From assembly GCA_916700875.1 (NCBI GenBank), contig CAKAKS010000067.1, forward strand, positions 965,409-1,029,408: DNA of 64,000 bases. The letters are read 5' to 3'. The DNA comes from Sebastes aleutianus. Its lineage: Eukaryota; Chordata; Actinopteri; Perciformes; Sebastidae. Shown piece by piece: positions 47,728 through 60,640 of the stretch. Under the pieces are notes generated by a model. The model ran no database searches and was not told the origin of the DNA. It was given only the letters and a program-made list of their open reading frames with translations. The position numbers were made by a program, and so were the translations under genes. The number at the start of each line of letters is the position of its first letter. Positions within the stretch are counted from its first letter, which is position 1.

Positions 47728-47975
47728 CCCTAACCTAACAGCAATTTATCCTTTGTTTCTATGGTAACCTGTTTAATTGGTCTATAGCTTTTTTTCTTTC
47801 TTTTTTTTAATAAATAAAAAAAAATATTCTGATTTCATGCCTGTTCATGCCTTATTTAGAGCACTATATAAATAAGTTTGCAGTATGAAATGTGGTAAAA
47901 TTGGCAGTAGTGAGTGACTGTAGTTTACCTGTTGCCTGGACCAATCAGAGGCGGGGATTCAGATTATGGGCAGGG

Positions 47976-48193
47976 GGTGTGCTTAAGGAGAGAGGGAGAA
48001 AGAGAAAGAGAGAGAGAAAGAGGAGGAGAGAGGAGAGAGGATGTGCTGAAGTCTGACCAGCAGCCCAGCAGGAGAGACAGACACACGGCTGAGACTACTT
48101 CTGTGCAAGAGAGAGACAGAGAGACAGATCGGAAGAGCTCGGGTTTTAGCCGAGCAGAGCCGAAGGAGGTTCCATCCTCACCGGGTCCGAACC
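47976..48193 (+). promoter_or_regulatory. GA-rich 5' UTR / proximal promoter of the ERG channel gene
   Basis: A purine run (gagagagggagaaagagaaa and onward, to about 48040) and a GC-rich stretch lead into the start codon in the context accATGc. No TATA box is obvious. The transcription start is unknown. Confidence 0.45.
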
Positions 48194-50054
48194 ATGCCGG
48201 TGAGACGAGGCCATGTGGCGCCACAGAACACTTTCCTGGACACCATCATCCGCAAGTTCGAGGGACAGAGTAAGTAGACCCGAGAGGGTCCGTCAGAAAC
48301 GTTTGATTTCACCACTAGACATTTAATAAACACTTCATTTACTAAAATACTATTACCTAAATATTACTGGATTATTAGTTTATTGTATGGGGATGAAATG
48401 TACCTTTTCTGTTTACAGCAGGAGAAACACTAGTGTTTTTTGTTTGTTTGTTTTCTTACCAAAGGCTGGAATATTTATGCTCATTATATCTAATGAACTG
48501 TTTACTTTTAAAACAGGCAAATAATCATAATAATAATTAGGCTAGTAAAATGTTATTATGGCTTGTTAGAGCATTCAGAAAAAATATAGCCAATAAGATC
48601 ACTTATAGCCTAAGCAGCTGTTAACTTTTCTTACTTGTAAACTTGTGTTGAGTATGTATGAGTAATATGCATAAATGAATAAATGAAGATATATCATTAT
48701 AGGTTAAGATACCAAGCAGTATATAAAGTCATTACAATTATCTTTATTTATTTATTTATTTAATTATTTATCTTGAAATTTCCTCTAGAAATAAAATACA
48801 CCGGAGGGTGGGTGCCTCGCTTCCGGATCGGTCGGGACGTATGGTGGGGTGCGCTCTAGGGCTTGGACAATTCACCTATCTCCCGATTCAATACTATTAC
48901 GAGACTTGGGTGCCGATTTGATATGTATTGCAGTTTTTAAGTATTGCGATTTTTAATTATTGCGATTTATTGTTAACTTTTTTAACACTAGACCATGGGA
49001 AAAAGTTGAATTATACACTTCTAGGGACTTTAACTTTGGAAAATATCTGAATTAATACAGTAAAAATCTTTAATTTTCAGCATGTATGTAGTCAGAGATG
49101 TCCTCAAGTCAAATATATCAGTCATTGTCAGACATTATTCATTTTATTTTTTTTCAGCAACCCAAAATAAATAAATAAATGAATAAAGACATTTCCCTTA
49201 CAAATTAGTGGCATTTTCTTTTTAATTTATAAGGGACATGTAATGTTTCATACTTCTGGTTAATACAATCCAATTAATCTTATTTCCATATATGTATTTT
49301 GTATATACTAGTGTATAGTATATATACAGTTTCCTTAGTTAACACCTTATCTTGAAAACCGAACGTAGTCCCACGTGTATACTTCCTCTAACTTCAAGTG
49401 CGTCTCTAGCTCAGACGTCAGCTCCGTTCTGTTTATCCATCCATGGTCAGCTCCATCTGGGCCGTTTGAATGCATTTAACATAAATGTCAGTATATGGGT
49501 ACGGATATGACGTCACGTTACTCAGACTACAACAATAAAAGCGATAACTTCCTTCTACCTCCACATAGACCCAAATGAAGCAAATGTATCGATTCAGGCA
49601 TTAAAAAATCTATTTCAAAATCGTAAAAAAATAATAGTGATACATAGGTGAATAGATTTTTTTCCCAACCCTAGCACGCTCACATGCACTAACATGCACT
49701 AAAAGCACATGTGGTGTGTGTTGATGTTTCATATAGTGAGACTATTTGGGTGCCATTTTTTAAGGTCCAATAATTTCAGTCTCAGGTATCAACTCCTTTC
49801 TTCTCTGTCCTCTTCCTCCACAGATCGAAAGTTTATCATCGCCAACGCACAGGTGGAGAACTGTGCCATCATCTTTTGTAATGACGCCTTCTGTGGGATG
49901 TGTGGTTACACCCGGGCTGAGGTCATGCAGAAGCCCTGCACCTGTAGCTTCCTGTATGGACCTCACACTAAGAGACCAGCGGTGGCCCAGATGACTAAAG
50001 CTCTGCTGGGAGCAGAGGAGAGGAAGGTGGAGATCTCCCTCTACACTAAAGACG
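48194..50054 (+). CDS. kcnh2: ERG-type voltage-gated potassium channel, first two exons (KCNH2-like)
   Basis: Exon 1 (48194-48269) encodes MPVRRGHVAPQNTFLDTIIR and a few more residues. Exon 2 (49824-50054) encodes the PAS/EAG domain: RKFIIANAQVENCAI, CGYTRAEVMQKPCTC and ALLGAEERKVEIS. Splice phases fit (76 nt, then 231 nt), the same lengths I recall for human KCNH2 exons 1 and 2. The N-terminal cap and PAS domain slow deactivation of ERG channels in the plasma membrane. Identity to KCNH2 looks higher than to KCNH6 or KCNH7, but some normally fixed residues differ (SFLYGPHTKRP, DAFCGM), so a diverged fish paralogue is possible. Later exons must lie beyond 64000. Confidence 0.85.
48857..49673. 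mobile_element. hAT-like MITE in intron 1 of the ERG gene
   Basis: The ends tagggcttgg and ccaaccctа-type inverse (right inverse tagggttggg) are flanked by gtgcgctc and gcacgctc, six of eight bases equal. The interior is AT-rich with repeated attgcgatt motifs. No transposase. The tagggNtggg ends fit a common fish hAT group. Confidence 0.5.
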
Positions 50055-52321
50055 GTACGATCCTGTCAACTCTCATTTTAATTGATTAACTCAGTCATTG
50101 TTTGTAGAGATTTAGGGTGCTTTCACATTAGGGACCCAGACCTGGATCCGAGTACACTTGTCCCCAAAGTCCAGTTTGATTGATTAGTGTGTACGCTCCG
50201 TACCGTCAAGTGGACTCGGGCACGGATCGATGAACCGTGCCTGAGTCCACTTGAAAAGTTGGTCCAGAGTACGGATCATGAAAGCCAACCGTACCAAAAC
50301 TACGTACTTTAACTCGAGTAATGTTAGCAGTTAGCGAGTAGTTTTGAAATGGCAGGCTTTTTTCAACGCCGCCGGTCTCCACCGAAATCTGTATACATCT
50401 AAATCTGTATACATAGATAGAAAACAGTTTCATATCTACAGTATGTCTGTATCTGTTCGCAGCATGCGCCGATCTCATCCTCAGAACTGCACGGCCATGG
50501 GTAATACAGCAGGAAGGCCGGCGAGAGATTCCTTCAAATATAGACAATAGGCGCTGGGGTTGAGTGATGTTTGTTATTTTATTTAGCTGATTTAATTGTC
50601 TGTGTGCGAAGAACGAGAGCCGCTCAGCTGCTCAGCGGGCAGAGAGAGAGACGAGATGGGGGGGGGGGGGGGGGGGGGGGGATTGTTTGTCTTTTTAGAA
50701 TAGGAGAAAATAACACATTTGAACGTTTTTTAACATTTTGCATGGTTTTTGCCCCAAACTGCATGTGATTATCATAAAGTGGGCATGTCTGTAAAGGGGA
50801 GACTCGTGGGTACCCATAGAACCCATTTACATTCACATATCTTGAGGTCAGAAGTCAAGGGACCCCTTTGAAAATGGCCATGCCAGTTTTCCCTCGCCAA
50901 AATTTAGCCCAACTTTGCAACATTATTTAGCGATCTTCCCGACAAGCTAGCTAACCACCTACCTGCTCTGCTGACTAGAGGTTAACGTCACGTTTGCTGT
51001 AAAGGGGTATCGGGTGCGGTTGTATCGGAGTAGTTTTACGGTTATGATTACACGGGTGGTTATGCGCACAGTATTGGACCCGATACTGGTATCGGTATCA
51101 ATGCATCCCTAATCATATTAATGTATATTATTATATGACTGATAAGGTTTGTTTAGGTTACACCACATTAACTACTTGATTAAGGTAATAGAATGACTGT
51201 AGTCATTGTTAAAAGAAATCAGGAGAGGTGATATGAACAGCAGTCACCTTTGTCACATAATCATATGTTGTTTTGGGCACTTGTGCAAATGACTAGTACA
51301 GGTATTTTCCTTATGAGAACTGTGTTCATCTCTCTTTGTGTTGCTTTAGTTCCTTTACTTCATTGTATATTGGACTCCTGTCTACCATGACATAGTTCCT
51401 ATGAAAAGGCATGTTGTGTGTTGTGTTTTCCAAGTGACATTTTCAGAGTTTTCCACCTCATTTTTAAAATCCTTTCAAATCAGTAAATGAAGAGTTTTAG
51501 TCTGTTCCATTACCACCACTCTTCCTGGCCTCTGCCTCACACACGTAGACACACACTAACGCACACATTGACAGTAGTCCACACTGAATGATAAATGATG
51601 TATTTCTATGTTAAAGGAACACATCCATCATCATCTGTCATTTCAAATTGACCCACTACATAGAAGGACATAGAGGAGAATATATCAGAGCTCTGGCTTA
51701 TTTGGATCCATCAGCCGGAGTTTGTGATACCTTTGACCTCATCATCTTAATATCAGGTGATGAGTTGACCTTTGTAACTCAGTGTCAACATGGTGGCTCA
51801 ATTAAATCAGGCTGTTCATATACAATATACAACATACTTATTATGAACTGTACAATAAGAAGGTAGACAAATAGAATAGTAATATAACTGTTTGAAATGT
51901 TATTTTTCTGCACTCTCAGAGGAACTTTCTTGTTCTCTTTGTTGTGCACCAGTGTTAATGTTGAGACAGTATAGATATGAAGGGTAGTAATTATCAAATG
52001 ACGGATTTAATTTGAGACTAAATTTAGACCTTAGACCAGTAAAAAGTGTGTCACAGTCTAATGTGGGAGCAGCTTAGTTATATTGCAGCCACAATGCAGA
52101 TGAAGTCCACAGTCTATGAAGACGAGTCCAGGGAAACAGACTGCAGGATTGTGACTTTTTTACTGATACCATGGTGATCACTGATGGGTTGTCACAGCAC
52201 GTCCCTTGTTTAGGCTTGTTAAGTTCGGAGCATTTTATGTGCAATGTACCTTTGACCTAATATTGGATGGCCTTTACATTCTTTATTTGTATGAAGGGTC
52301 GCATCATGAGTAGTAATACAT
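50055..52321. other. ERG gene intron 2, proximal part: repeat-derived sequence
   Basis: 50115-50290 looks like a MITE (gctttcacattagggaccc). A 24-base poly-G is at 50658-50681. 50752-50950 matches the 18826 MITE. 50960-51112 ends ggtatcaatgcatccctaat, like the right end of a hAT MITE. 51113-52321 has nothing recognised. Confidence 0.5.
50658..50681 (+). repeat. Poly-G run of 24 bases
   Basis: Uninterrupted guanines in intron 2 of the ERG gene, preceded by a GA-rich stretch. The exact length may be a sequencing estimate. Confidence 0.9.
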
Positions 52322-53540
52322 CCATCCATTATATTCCGTCCATCCATCCAATCTTCAACCGCTTATCCAGGGTCGGGTTGCGGGGGCAACAGCTCCATCA
52401 GGGGACCCCAAACATCCCTTTCCCGGTCCACATTAACTAGCTCTGACTGGGGGATGCCGAGGCGTTCCCAGGCCAGTGTGGAGATATAATCTCTCCACCT
52501 AGTCCTGGGTCTTCCCCGTGGCCTCCTCCCAGCTGGTCGTGCCTGGAACACCTCCCTAGGGAGGCGCCCAGGGTGCATCCTCACTAGATGCCCGAAACCA
52601 CCTCAGCTTGCTCCTTTTAACGCAAAGGAGTAGTGGCTCTACTCCGAGTCCCTCACGGATGACTGAGCTTCTCACCCTATCTCTAAGGGAGACGCCAGCC
52701 ACTCTCCTGAGGAAACCCATTTCGGCCGCTTGTACCCACGATCTAGTTCTTTCGGTCATGACCCAGCCCTCATGACCATAGGTGAGAGTAGGAACGAAGA
52801 TTGACCGGTAGATCAAGAGCTTTGCCTTCCGGCTCAGCTCTCTTTCCGTCACAACGGTGCGGCAAAGCAAATGCAATACCGCCCCCGCTGCTCCGATTCT
52901 CCGGCCAATCTCACGTTCCATCGTCCCCTCGCTCGCGAACAAGACCCCGAGATACTTGAACTCCTTCACTTGGGGTAAGGACTCATTCCCTACCCGTAGT
53001 AGGCAATCATTCGGTTTCCTGCTGAGAACCATGGCCTCAGATTTAGAGGTGCTGATCCTCATCCCGGCCGTTTCACACTCGGCTGCAAACCGAACCAGTG
53101 AGTGCTGGAGATCTCAGACCGATGATGCCAACAGGACCACATCATCTGCAAAAAGCAGCGATGAGATCATCAGCACACCGAATTGTAAACCCACCTCCCC
53201 CCGACTACGCCTCGATATCCTGTCCATGAATATCACGAACAGGATTGGTGACAAAGCGCAGCCCTGGCGGAGGCCAACCCCCACCGGAAACGAGTCTGAC
53301 TTATTGCCAAGAACCCGAACACAGCTCTCGCTTTGGGCGTAGAGAGATTGGATGGCCCTGAGAAGTGACCCCATCACCCCATACTCCCGCAGCACCCCCC
53401 ACAGTATCTCCCGGGGGACCCGGTCATACGCCTTCTCCAAGTCCACAAAACTCATGTAGACTGGATAGGCATACTCCCAGGCCCCCTCCAGGATCCTTGC
53501 GAGAGTGAAGAGCTGGTCCGTTGTTCCACGGCCAGGACAG
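52322..53540 (-). mobile_element. RTE-like LINE, copy B (minus strand)
   Basis: Same family as 39588-41215. It encodes GRGTTDQLFTLARILEGAWE, SFVDLEKAYDRVPREI, SLLFADDVVLLAS and the C-terminal PGRLPREVFQARPAGRRPRG with RTRWRDYISTLAWERLGIP. It keeps the 3' end with a (tccatcca)-type tail at 52319-52350. It is 5'-truncated at about 53540 and has frame breaks. Its identity to copy A is high, so both are fairly young. Confidence 0.87.
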
Positions 53541-55136
53541 AATCTGACGGAATAATGGCAGATTCCATTATCTTGCATCCCCACCGTAGAAAAACGAGTA
53601 CCGTCACGTTTTCAGAATTTTGGCATCGACTTCGGACTATCGCTTCTCGTGAAATCCCTACTTGAAGTAGATCAGCACATTTGATGAAGTCGATGTACTT
53701 GCATGATTTTTGCAATTGGGGTTGTACCCACAAGGTTGAATGCATTTATTGTAAGTGGCTTTGGATAAAATCCAGCACTGTGATTGTGCTCAGCTGGACA
53801 TGAAAGGAGAGAGTAATGTCTTTGAGTAGAGACTAATTCTGTTAAAGCCAATGATTTGAAGACACTGCCGATAATACAACATTGATTGGTTATTTTTTAT
53901 TTGCATTTTGGACAGTACATTAAGGAGCAATGAATTGAGGAGAAAAGCCCCGTCTGAGAGTCCGAGTTCTGCGGTATAACATCATCGTTCCCTCAGTGTC
54001 TCTGCCGCAGCACAATATTGGAAAGTTCCCATTAACATTTAATCTGTCAATTTAGCAGCTCCTGACATTCACCTCTGTTATTGAGTTTATATTGTATTTC
54101 AACAATTCCCAGATTTATTGCTTTTGCCAGGAGACGAGGAGGCCGGAATTGTAAATGGCTTTAACAGACTGAGGATATGGCTGTGTGGGATGATTACTGA
54201 TTCAGGAGCAATGGAGGTAGCTGACACAGCACTTCTAGTTTAACAGTAAATTGGAATTTTTGCTGACCATCATTAGTTCTTCGGTGCCTCAGACTGCGCT
54301 GTATTTTCAGAATGTTTCCTATTACAAGAAAAAGAATAGAATTAGGTCGATTACTAGCGTGGAAATGTGAGCATTTTTCTTATATTTCATAGAACTCAGT
54401 ATTTCATCCAAAACTGAAGGGAATCTGAGAGATGAATGAGCCCCATCTACAAACATTCATATCACCTGGCAGAAGAAAAAGAAGAAATGAAGCTAGCACC
54501 AACTGCCAGTGTTTCCTACTGTGTACCATTGTGTTTACTAAGGAGAGGGAGTATTAAGGCAGTGTAGAGGGCCGTACACGTGTGTCAACTATTACTGTCT
54601 GGTATAAACAGGTCTTCTGCTGACTTTGTAATAGAAGAGAACACTGATTATTTTCTTGCAGGGCCTTTCTTGGTGTCTAAATTGGTAGGGCTATGGAATT
54701 TGGGGTAAGTATATGAACAAACAAGGCTACACTGTAGGTGTGGAGGTGTGGCATTTGAAAGTCAAATTCAGATATCACATATCTACAACTAACACTTGTG
54801 TAAAGTACAACACACTATAGCCCTAAGCGTCATTCATTACACTTAAATTATTGTTATCAATAACTTATAGAAACATTGCATGCAACAGTCTCAATAATAA
54901 TAATTTCCAAAATCACAACAGGTTTTTATCTAACAAAATATTCTGCTTCGATCCATATTTGTTGGCGCTTAGCCTTTCAAAAATGTTTTCACTGCGGTCA
55001 AAAACTGTTTGTTCGCATTCGCATGCACCTGTATTAACGGGGCGGTCTCTCAGCAATCTAACAGGACCATATATTACATTTATATAACCATAATCAATCA
55101 CAAAATCATATTTTCCCAATTTTTTAGGGTGATAAC
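53541..55136. other. ERG intron 2 stretch without recognised features
   Basis: No exon or element with clear ends was identified. Confidence 0.45.
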
Positions 55137-55937
55137 TAGAGATGCAGCGATTGCAAATTTCTTTGCCGATTCCAATTTTTGCTAATTCTGATTTCTTTCT
55201 AAGAACTATAATTGACAGCAAAGTTCCAGACAAATTTTTTTCACCACCGTCCTGAAAAATAATTTAGTCCCGAAGTCAGTGTAAACAGTCAAAAATTCTA
55301 AATGTTATCCTTGCATTAAAAACACAAATTTGTATTTATTCATATACTTGCTTTAATTTAAATGTCATAATTCACACTCTGATATCTCTTTTATATTGCT
55401 GTGAAAACATCTCCTTCAAACAACTGGATTTATTCAACTTTCTCGACAAAAACAACATTTCACAAGGTTACATTTGAACTCATGATAACGTTTTTACGAA
55501 TTTACTTTCGCCCAATACTCATTTTACTGAGCAGAGCTAGAATGCATCATAATACAAGTCAATGTAAATGCCGTTAACATGAGCTGTTAGCTCCATTATA
55601 AGCAGGACTGTGTTAGGGAGAGACTCCGTGCTGTCACTGTGATTACTCTGAGCTGCATCATGGGAATGAATTCCAATATAATAAGTGTCTGTTTAATTCA
55701 GTTGTTCCTCCACGGCTTATTTTGGACTTGCAGTTGTGACAAATTGTGAGCTTTATGTCTTCTTCACTCACACTGAAGAACTTCCTAACCAATGACGTGT
55801 GTGTGTGTGTGATGTTACTGTTTTTGCCGCTGTGTGCCGACGTAAAACATGCGGCACACGTGTGTAAATGTGACCGGCTAAAAAATATGAGACTGATCTC
55901 TGGTAATGGAAAAATCGGTTGGTTTGGTGCATCTCTA
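55137..55937 (-). mobile_element. hAT element with BED-finger remnant and exact 8-bp target duplication
   Basis: Ends tagagatgca (left) and the exact inverse tgcatctcta (right) are flanked by gtgataac on both sides (55129-55136 and 55938-55945). On the minus strand, near 55660-55790, it encodes a BED zinc finger remnant: FFSVSEEDIKLTICHNCKSK followed by a GGTTELNRHL segment. The catalytic domain is absent. Confidence 0.88.
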
Positions 55938-56489
55938 GTGATAACATCATAAAATATGAAGACACACATTTGAAGCTTCTTTGGATAAACTAAATGAATG
56001 ATTTTCATATTTGAATGTAAAAAAAATGGCATTCGATACAGCCCTAGTCTCCATTCTGTGTAGCGAGATGAGCCTCCTGAATTTGCACCCAAAATGCTGT
56101 TGTGACCGCCACAATTATTACAAATGACTAGAGGTCCCCAGGTAATACTAGTCCTGTGAGAATAGGGCTATTGTCCTTGAAAATATAATTCCTTTTCAGC
56201 ACCCTTTTTTAAATTAGTGGACCGTGTCTGGAGGTTTTTGTCACATTGTACGTTTAGTCGATATTTGACCAAATGTGGATGACATTGTGGTAAAATATGC
56301 CCGCAGGCTGTTGACATCACGGCACATAAGAGCCTGAAATAGTGTATTGTCTGATGAGCCTAATGGGATCTGTGGGTTTTCCATTCTTTAACACAAATAC
56401 AGACAAAAACCTCGAGGGTCTTTATTATAATAGTTCAGTAATGTGTCTCCTTGGTTTAGTTGACCTCTTTGACTTTCACCTCCCTGCGA

Positions 56490-56543
<54 letters not shown>
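56490..56543 (+). repeat. (CA)n microsatellite
   Basis: About 26 CA units, with one CA-to-AA interruption. Confidence 0.97.
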
Positions 56544-57021
56544 TGGAGACTGTTAAAAGAGACTGTGTGACCACAGTATCAGGGTACTTCGTTAATAACA
56601 GGCGGCATTTCCAGTACTCAGCTATGGTATGCACATATACACATTACATACAACACATAGTGAACATATGGGGATTATAGGAAGGTTAAAGGGGACCTTC
56701 ACAGCCTCCTCGCCCTGCATTAATGTAATTAGACTGCTGAGGTCACCATGATGATGATGACAGGATCGGTTTCTCCTCACAAACAAGTGAAAGATGATTT
56801 AAACAGGATACTGCAGGAGCGATAGGCTTTGAATGAAAATGAATGAACTGTTGCGTGCTGAAATGAGGCAAAGAGATTTTACAAGGAATGGTAATGGAAT
56901 GGTGTTCGAATATATTGATTTTTCTTCTCTGTGTTGATCGCCCCAATTTGTTTCCAGCCTTCTTTGGTTTCACGGTTGTAATATCCATCTGAGGAAATGA
57001 AAACTTGACATGTAAGAATTT

Positions 57022-57755
57022 GGCCCTGTTCAGACCTGGTATTAACATGCGTCCTCAGTGATCTGATCACAAGACGCATTGAGGACGCATTGAAATCAGA
57101 CTCTTCAGACCACATTCAGAGGTGGTCTGGGCCACATATGACCACATTCTTTTAGCAGTGTGTACGCGAATGTGTCCTGGGCCACATTAAGGACCACCTA
57201 CTCATCTGATGTCCAGCTGGGATCCGCGGGATCACCGCGCTTCTCATGTGAATAGACGGGCGGATGTGAACGCTTGTCTGCCTCACTGGAGGAACTGGCC
57301 TCTGTGCTCTACTGTAACCGGTCGGTACAACTGTATTTTATTAAAATATATCTTGTTTATAGGCTACATATCTACAGACTATCAGACTAGGCATGCAAAG
57401 CGCATTATTATCATACTGTCGGAGATGTGTCGCTGTTTTTGTTCCGCTGCTTTGGGCCGAGCTGACACCCGACCGCCCGCCTGTTCTCTGGAGCTATGTG
57501 CCCCGCTGTTGTCTGGCAAAAGCAGCAGTGCACATAGAATAAACTTTTATTTTGATGTTAATACAATGTACCAGAATTCACGAATATGTAGGATATTACT
57601 ACTGTCATTCCTTTAATATTACGTCACAGCGTCTGCTGTATTAGCCATGTGTTTACTACGTGTTTATTTGCATATAGAGTGAGGAAGTGAGATCGGATCA
57701 CAAGTGGTCACTGGAGACGCATGTGGAGACGCATTCTAATATCAGGTGTAGACAG
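57022..57755 (+). mobile_element. Non-autonomous DNA element (MITE), copy 2
   Basis: Left end ggccctgttcagacctgg and right end similar to its inverse (atatcaggtgtagacag). The inner sequence matches 15002-15546. Subterminal boxes of the type gatcacaag / gacgcatt recur at both ends. No coding capacity. Confidence 0.7.
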
Positions 57756-57796
57756 ATGTACTTAAAGCAGCCATTAACCAGTTAAACATATTAGAC

Positions 57797-58510
57797 CAGT
57801 GCTCGAACTGGGCCGGTACTCACCGGTACGCATCACCGGCACTTCTTCATTTTACTCCGTGGCGTACTGTCACTTTTTCTCGCGTACCGACACGTCTCTC
57901 AAGCTGCCGATAGTCTTCTCTGCCCTCTCCATATCAGGTTCTCTGAGAGATTCATAATCATAACGGCGCAGCGCCAGCGTCTCTGAGCCTCGCCTCATAA
58001 ATCGTATGAACATAAAAAACTATGTGGGGAGCACCCGGACGAGCCGACGCAAGGTACGGTAATTTATCAATACATCCTTCACGTCCCTTTTTGTAAAACA
58101 ATTAGTGAACTGTTGGTCATAACTTTTTTTTAGTTGTGAACAAATATAGCTTACGAAACATTATTTAAAAAATGTCTGAATCTGCTCTTTTAGGGCAAAC
58201 ATTTCCAATTTAGTCTTTAAGCTTTTTTGGAGTTATATATAGTAATAATAATAGTCTATAGAGAGATGCTATAGGCTACAAATAACACAGGAAAACAATT
58301 AAAGTATTAACACTATGGATAAATATAAAACACACCACCGTAACCCTATAATGTGAAATATTATTGGAGTGTTATAGGCCTACTATAGAAAATGCATGGC
58401 CCAGGTATAATATTATTATTAGCAACAAAACCACAGCTGATGATGACAAATGATGACTATGATGAATAAGAGAGTACTGGCACTTATTTTTCTTTCCCCT
58501 TCAAGCACTG
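57797..58510. mobile_element. hAT MITE, 714 bp, with exact 8-bp target duplication
   Basis: Left end cagtgctcgaactggg and right inverse cagtgcttgaagggg are flanked by tattagac on both sides (57789-57796 and 58511-58518). No open frame of note. It begins ccggtactcaccggtac internally. Confidence 0.92.
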
Positions 58511-59040
58511 TATTAGACAGGTGGGCAACCATTGTTTCAAGGCTCTTTTTTTCTGAATTCTTATTTTCAAAATTGTATCCTCTATAGCTGGATGCCACAA
58601 AGCTACTTCTGTCACCCGCATTACTAAACCTGGGGCCTGTTTCACAAAACCAAGATAACAGATTAACCTGGTTTTTTTTCTAGTTATCCTGGCTCAGTTT
58701 AGCCTTGACTCGGTTTCACGAAAGCAGTGGCACATAAGTTACCATGGAGATTTATTTTGTGCAGCTAGCCTGCTCCAGACCAGGCTAACAGCCAGGCTTG
58801 ATTTATTCTGGTGCCTTATACAGTATGTTCAGTCAGCAGTCACTCCGATCGGAAACCAATGTGTTTTTTGGTGAACATATTAAGCTACTGCAGTTGTTGA
58901 GATGATGGCTGATTAAATTGCAAAGGTGTTTTCAATTAAGTCAGTGATGAGGGCAATATACGTATAAAGTCCTAAAGGCATACACATGCCCTTTTTTAGA
59001 AGACGTCGTAGATGATGAAGCGCTCATAATTCAAAGAGCT

Positions 59041-60161
59041 TTCCACCGGGAAAGAGTGTTTCGGTACCGGTCGGACCCGTTGGCTTTTTCCGGACAAGCA
59101 CTCACACGAGTGGTACCGATTTTCTGGAGAAGGTATACGCTACCTGTGCAGACTGCTGGGTCCCAAGATTCAGCATTCCACATCACGGAGCCATGCCCTG
59201 ACCACCCCAGAGATGGTGTGTATTGGGCTCAGATTTTTTGCAAGTGGCATGTTCTTATATGCAGTAGGAGATGCTGAAAACCTCAGCAAAGCCACTATTT
59301 TTGCCGCTCCATCAGACAAGTGTATCTGGCTTTGAAAGGCATTGTGCACATCTTCGTCACCTTCCCCGGCAACAGAAGAACGTGTTACTTTAGAACAGTC
59401 ACAGTATGGCCTACTCATCATTTTGTGTAACAGGTTTCTCTAATGTGATTGGTGCGCTGGACTGCACCCACATTAGACTGAAACGACCCTCAGGAGCACA
59501 TGAAGGGGAATTTGTGAACCGAAGATCTTACCACAGTATTGATGTTCAGGTAAGAATGAGTTATGGTTTCTGTTAACTACATTAATTAATTTTAAGCATT
59601 CAATTACCTTAACACATCTTATTGTTTCAGATGATCTGTGATGCTGACTGTGTATTCAGTAACATAGAGGCAAAATGGCCTGGCTCGGTCAATGACTCCT
59701 GCATCTTTCGTGACAGTACTATTTACCAGAGACTATCAGAAGGCAAGCCACAAAAATTGTATTGGTTAAGCACCTTTGATATTATGATAGTGTCAAAGTT
59801 TTACTGACTGCTATTGATGTAGTTGTAATGAATACATTTTGTGTTCTCAGGTGAATTCTCTGGCGTGTTGCTGGGAGACGAGGGTTATGCCTGTCAGTCA
59901 TTTCTTCTCACTCCCTTCGCAGATCCCCAGCCAGCAGCACAGCACACTTACAATCTTGCCCATGCAAGAACAAGGGCCAGAATAGAAATGGCATTAGGCC
60001 TTTTAAAGACTCATTTCCAGTGCCTTCACCACCTGAGGGTTACCCCCAACAGGGCCTGTGACGTTATTGTTGTTGCCTGCACTGTCCTCCATAACATTGC
60101 CTGTCTCAGGAAGGAAAGGACTGCCACAGTGGCCTTGGAGATGGACTGGGATAATGTCTAA
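59041..60161 (+). pseudogene. HARBI1-like DDE transposase, broken first exon
   Basis: Later exons are intact: 59434-59549 (VIGALDCTHIRLKRPSGAH, first Asp), 59631-59742 (WPGSVNDSCIFRDS) and 59851-60161 (GVLLGDEGYACQSFLLTPFA, second Asp; ARTRARIEMALGLLK, Glu). The stop TAA is at 60159. The 59742 donor is GC (agGCaagc) rather than GT. The first exon (59041-59433) has a frame change near 59092 between DPLAF and WYRFSGEGIRYL, a further break near 59310 and a stop. Activity is therefore lost despite a complete DDE triad. Confidence 0.85.
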
Positions 60162-60640
60162 TCAACTGTCTACCTTTTGTTCTCATATTAAGTTTATTTT
60201 GCAATAAATTCTAAGCTACAGTGAACGGTGATACTCTCCCTTGATTTCTTTTGGAAAGAAGGCTATTAGTCTGACACACACTGCACCCGCACTCCATGTG
60301 ATAAAAAAACAACAGGAAAGTGAAATAGTGGTTAAAGGAAAAAGCAAACTGATGTTTTCTGCCACAACATATTGCTTTCATGTATCCCTAAACCATAAAG
60401 GATCATGAATGTTAACACTTCTGTGTGTGTATGTGTTTTATTTCACATAGCACACAATTTCAGATTAAGTTTCATAATCAGTTGTCTACTGAGAGCCTGG
60501 GAGAGAAATAAATAACAATGCTTAATACAGTATGTTATCTTTTTTTTTTAATTGCTAAAATAATAAAAGACAATACAAAATGTGAGCAGGCACTTTCTAA
60601 TTTATACATTGTAATCAACAATTAATCAAGGCACTTACCA

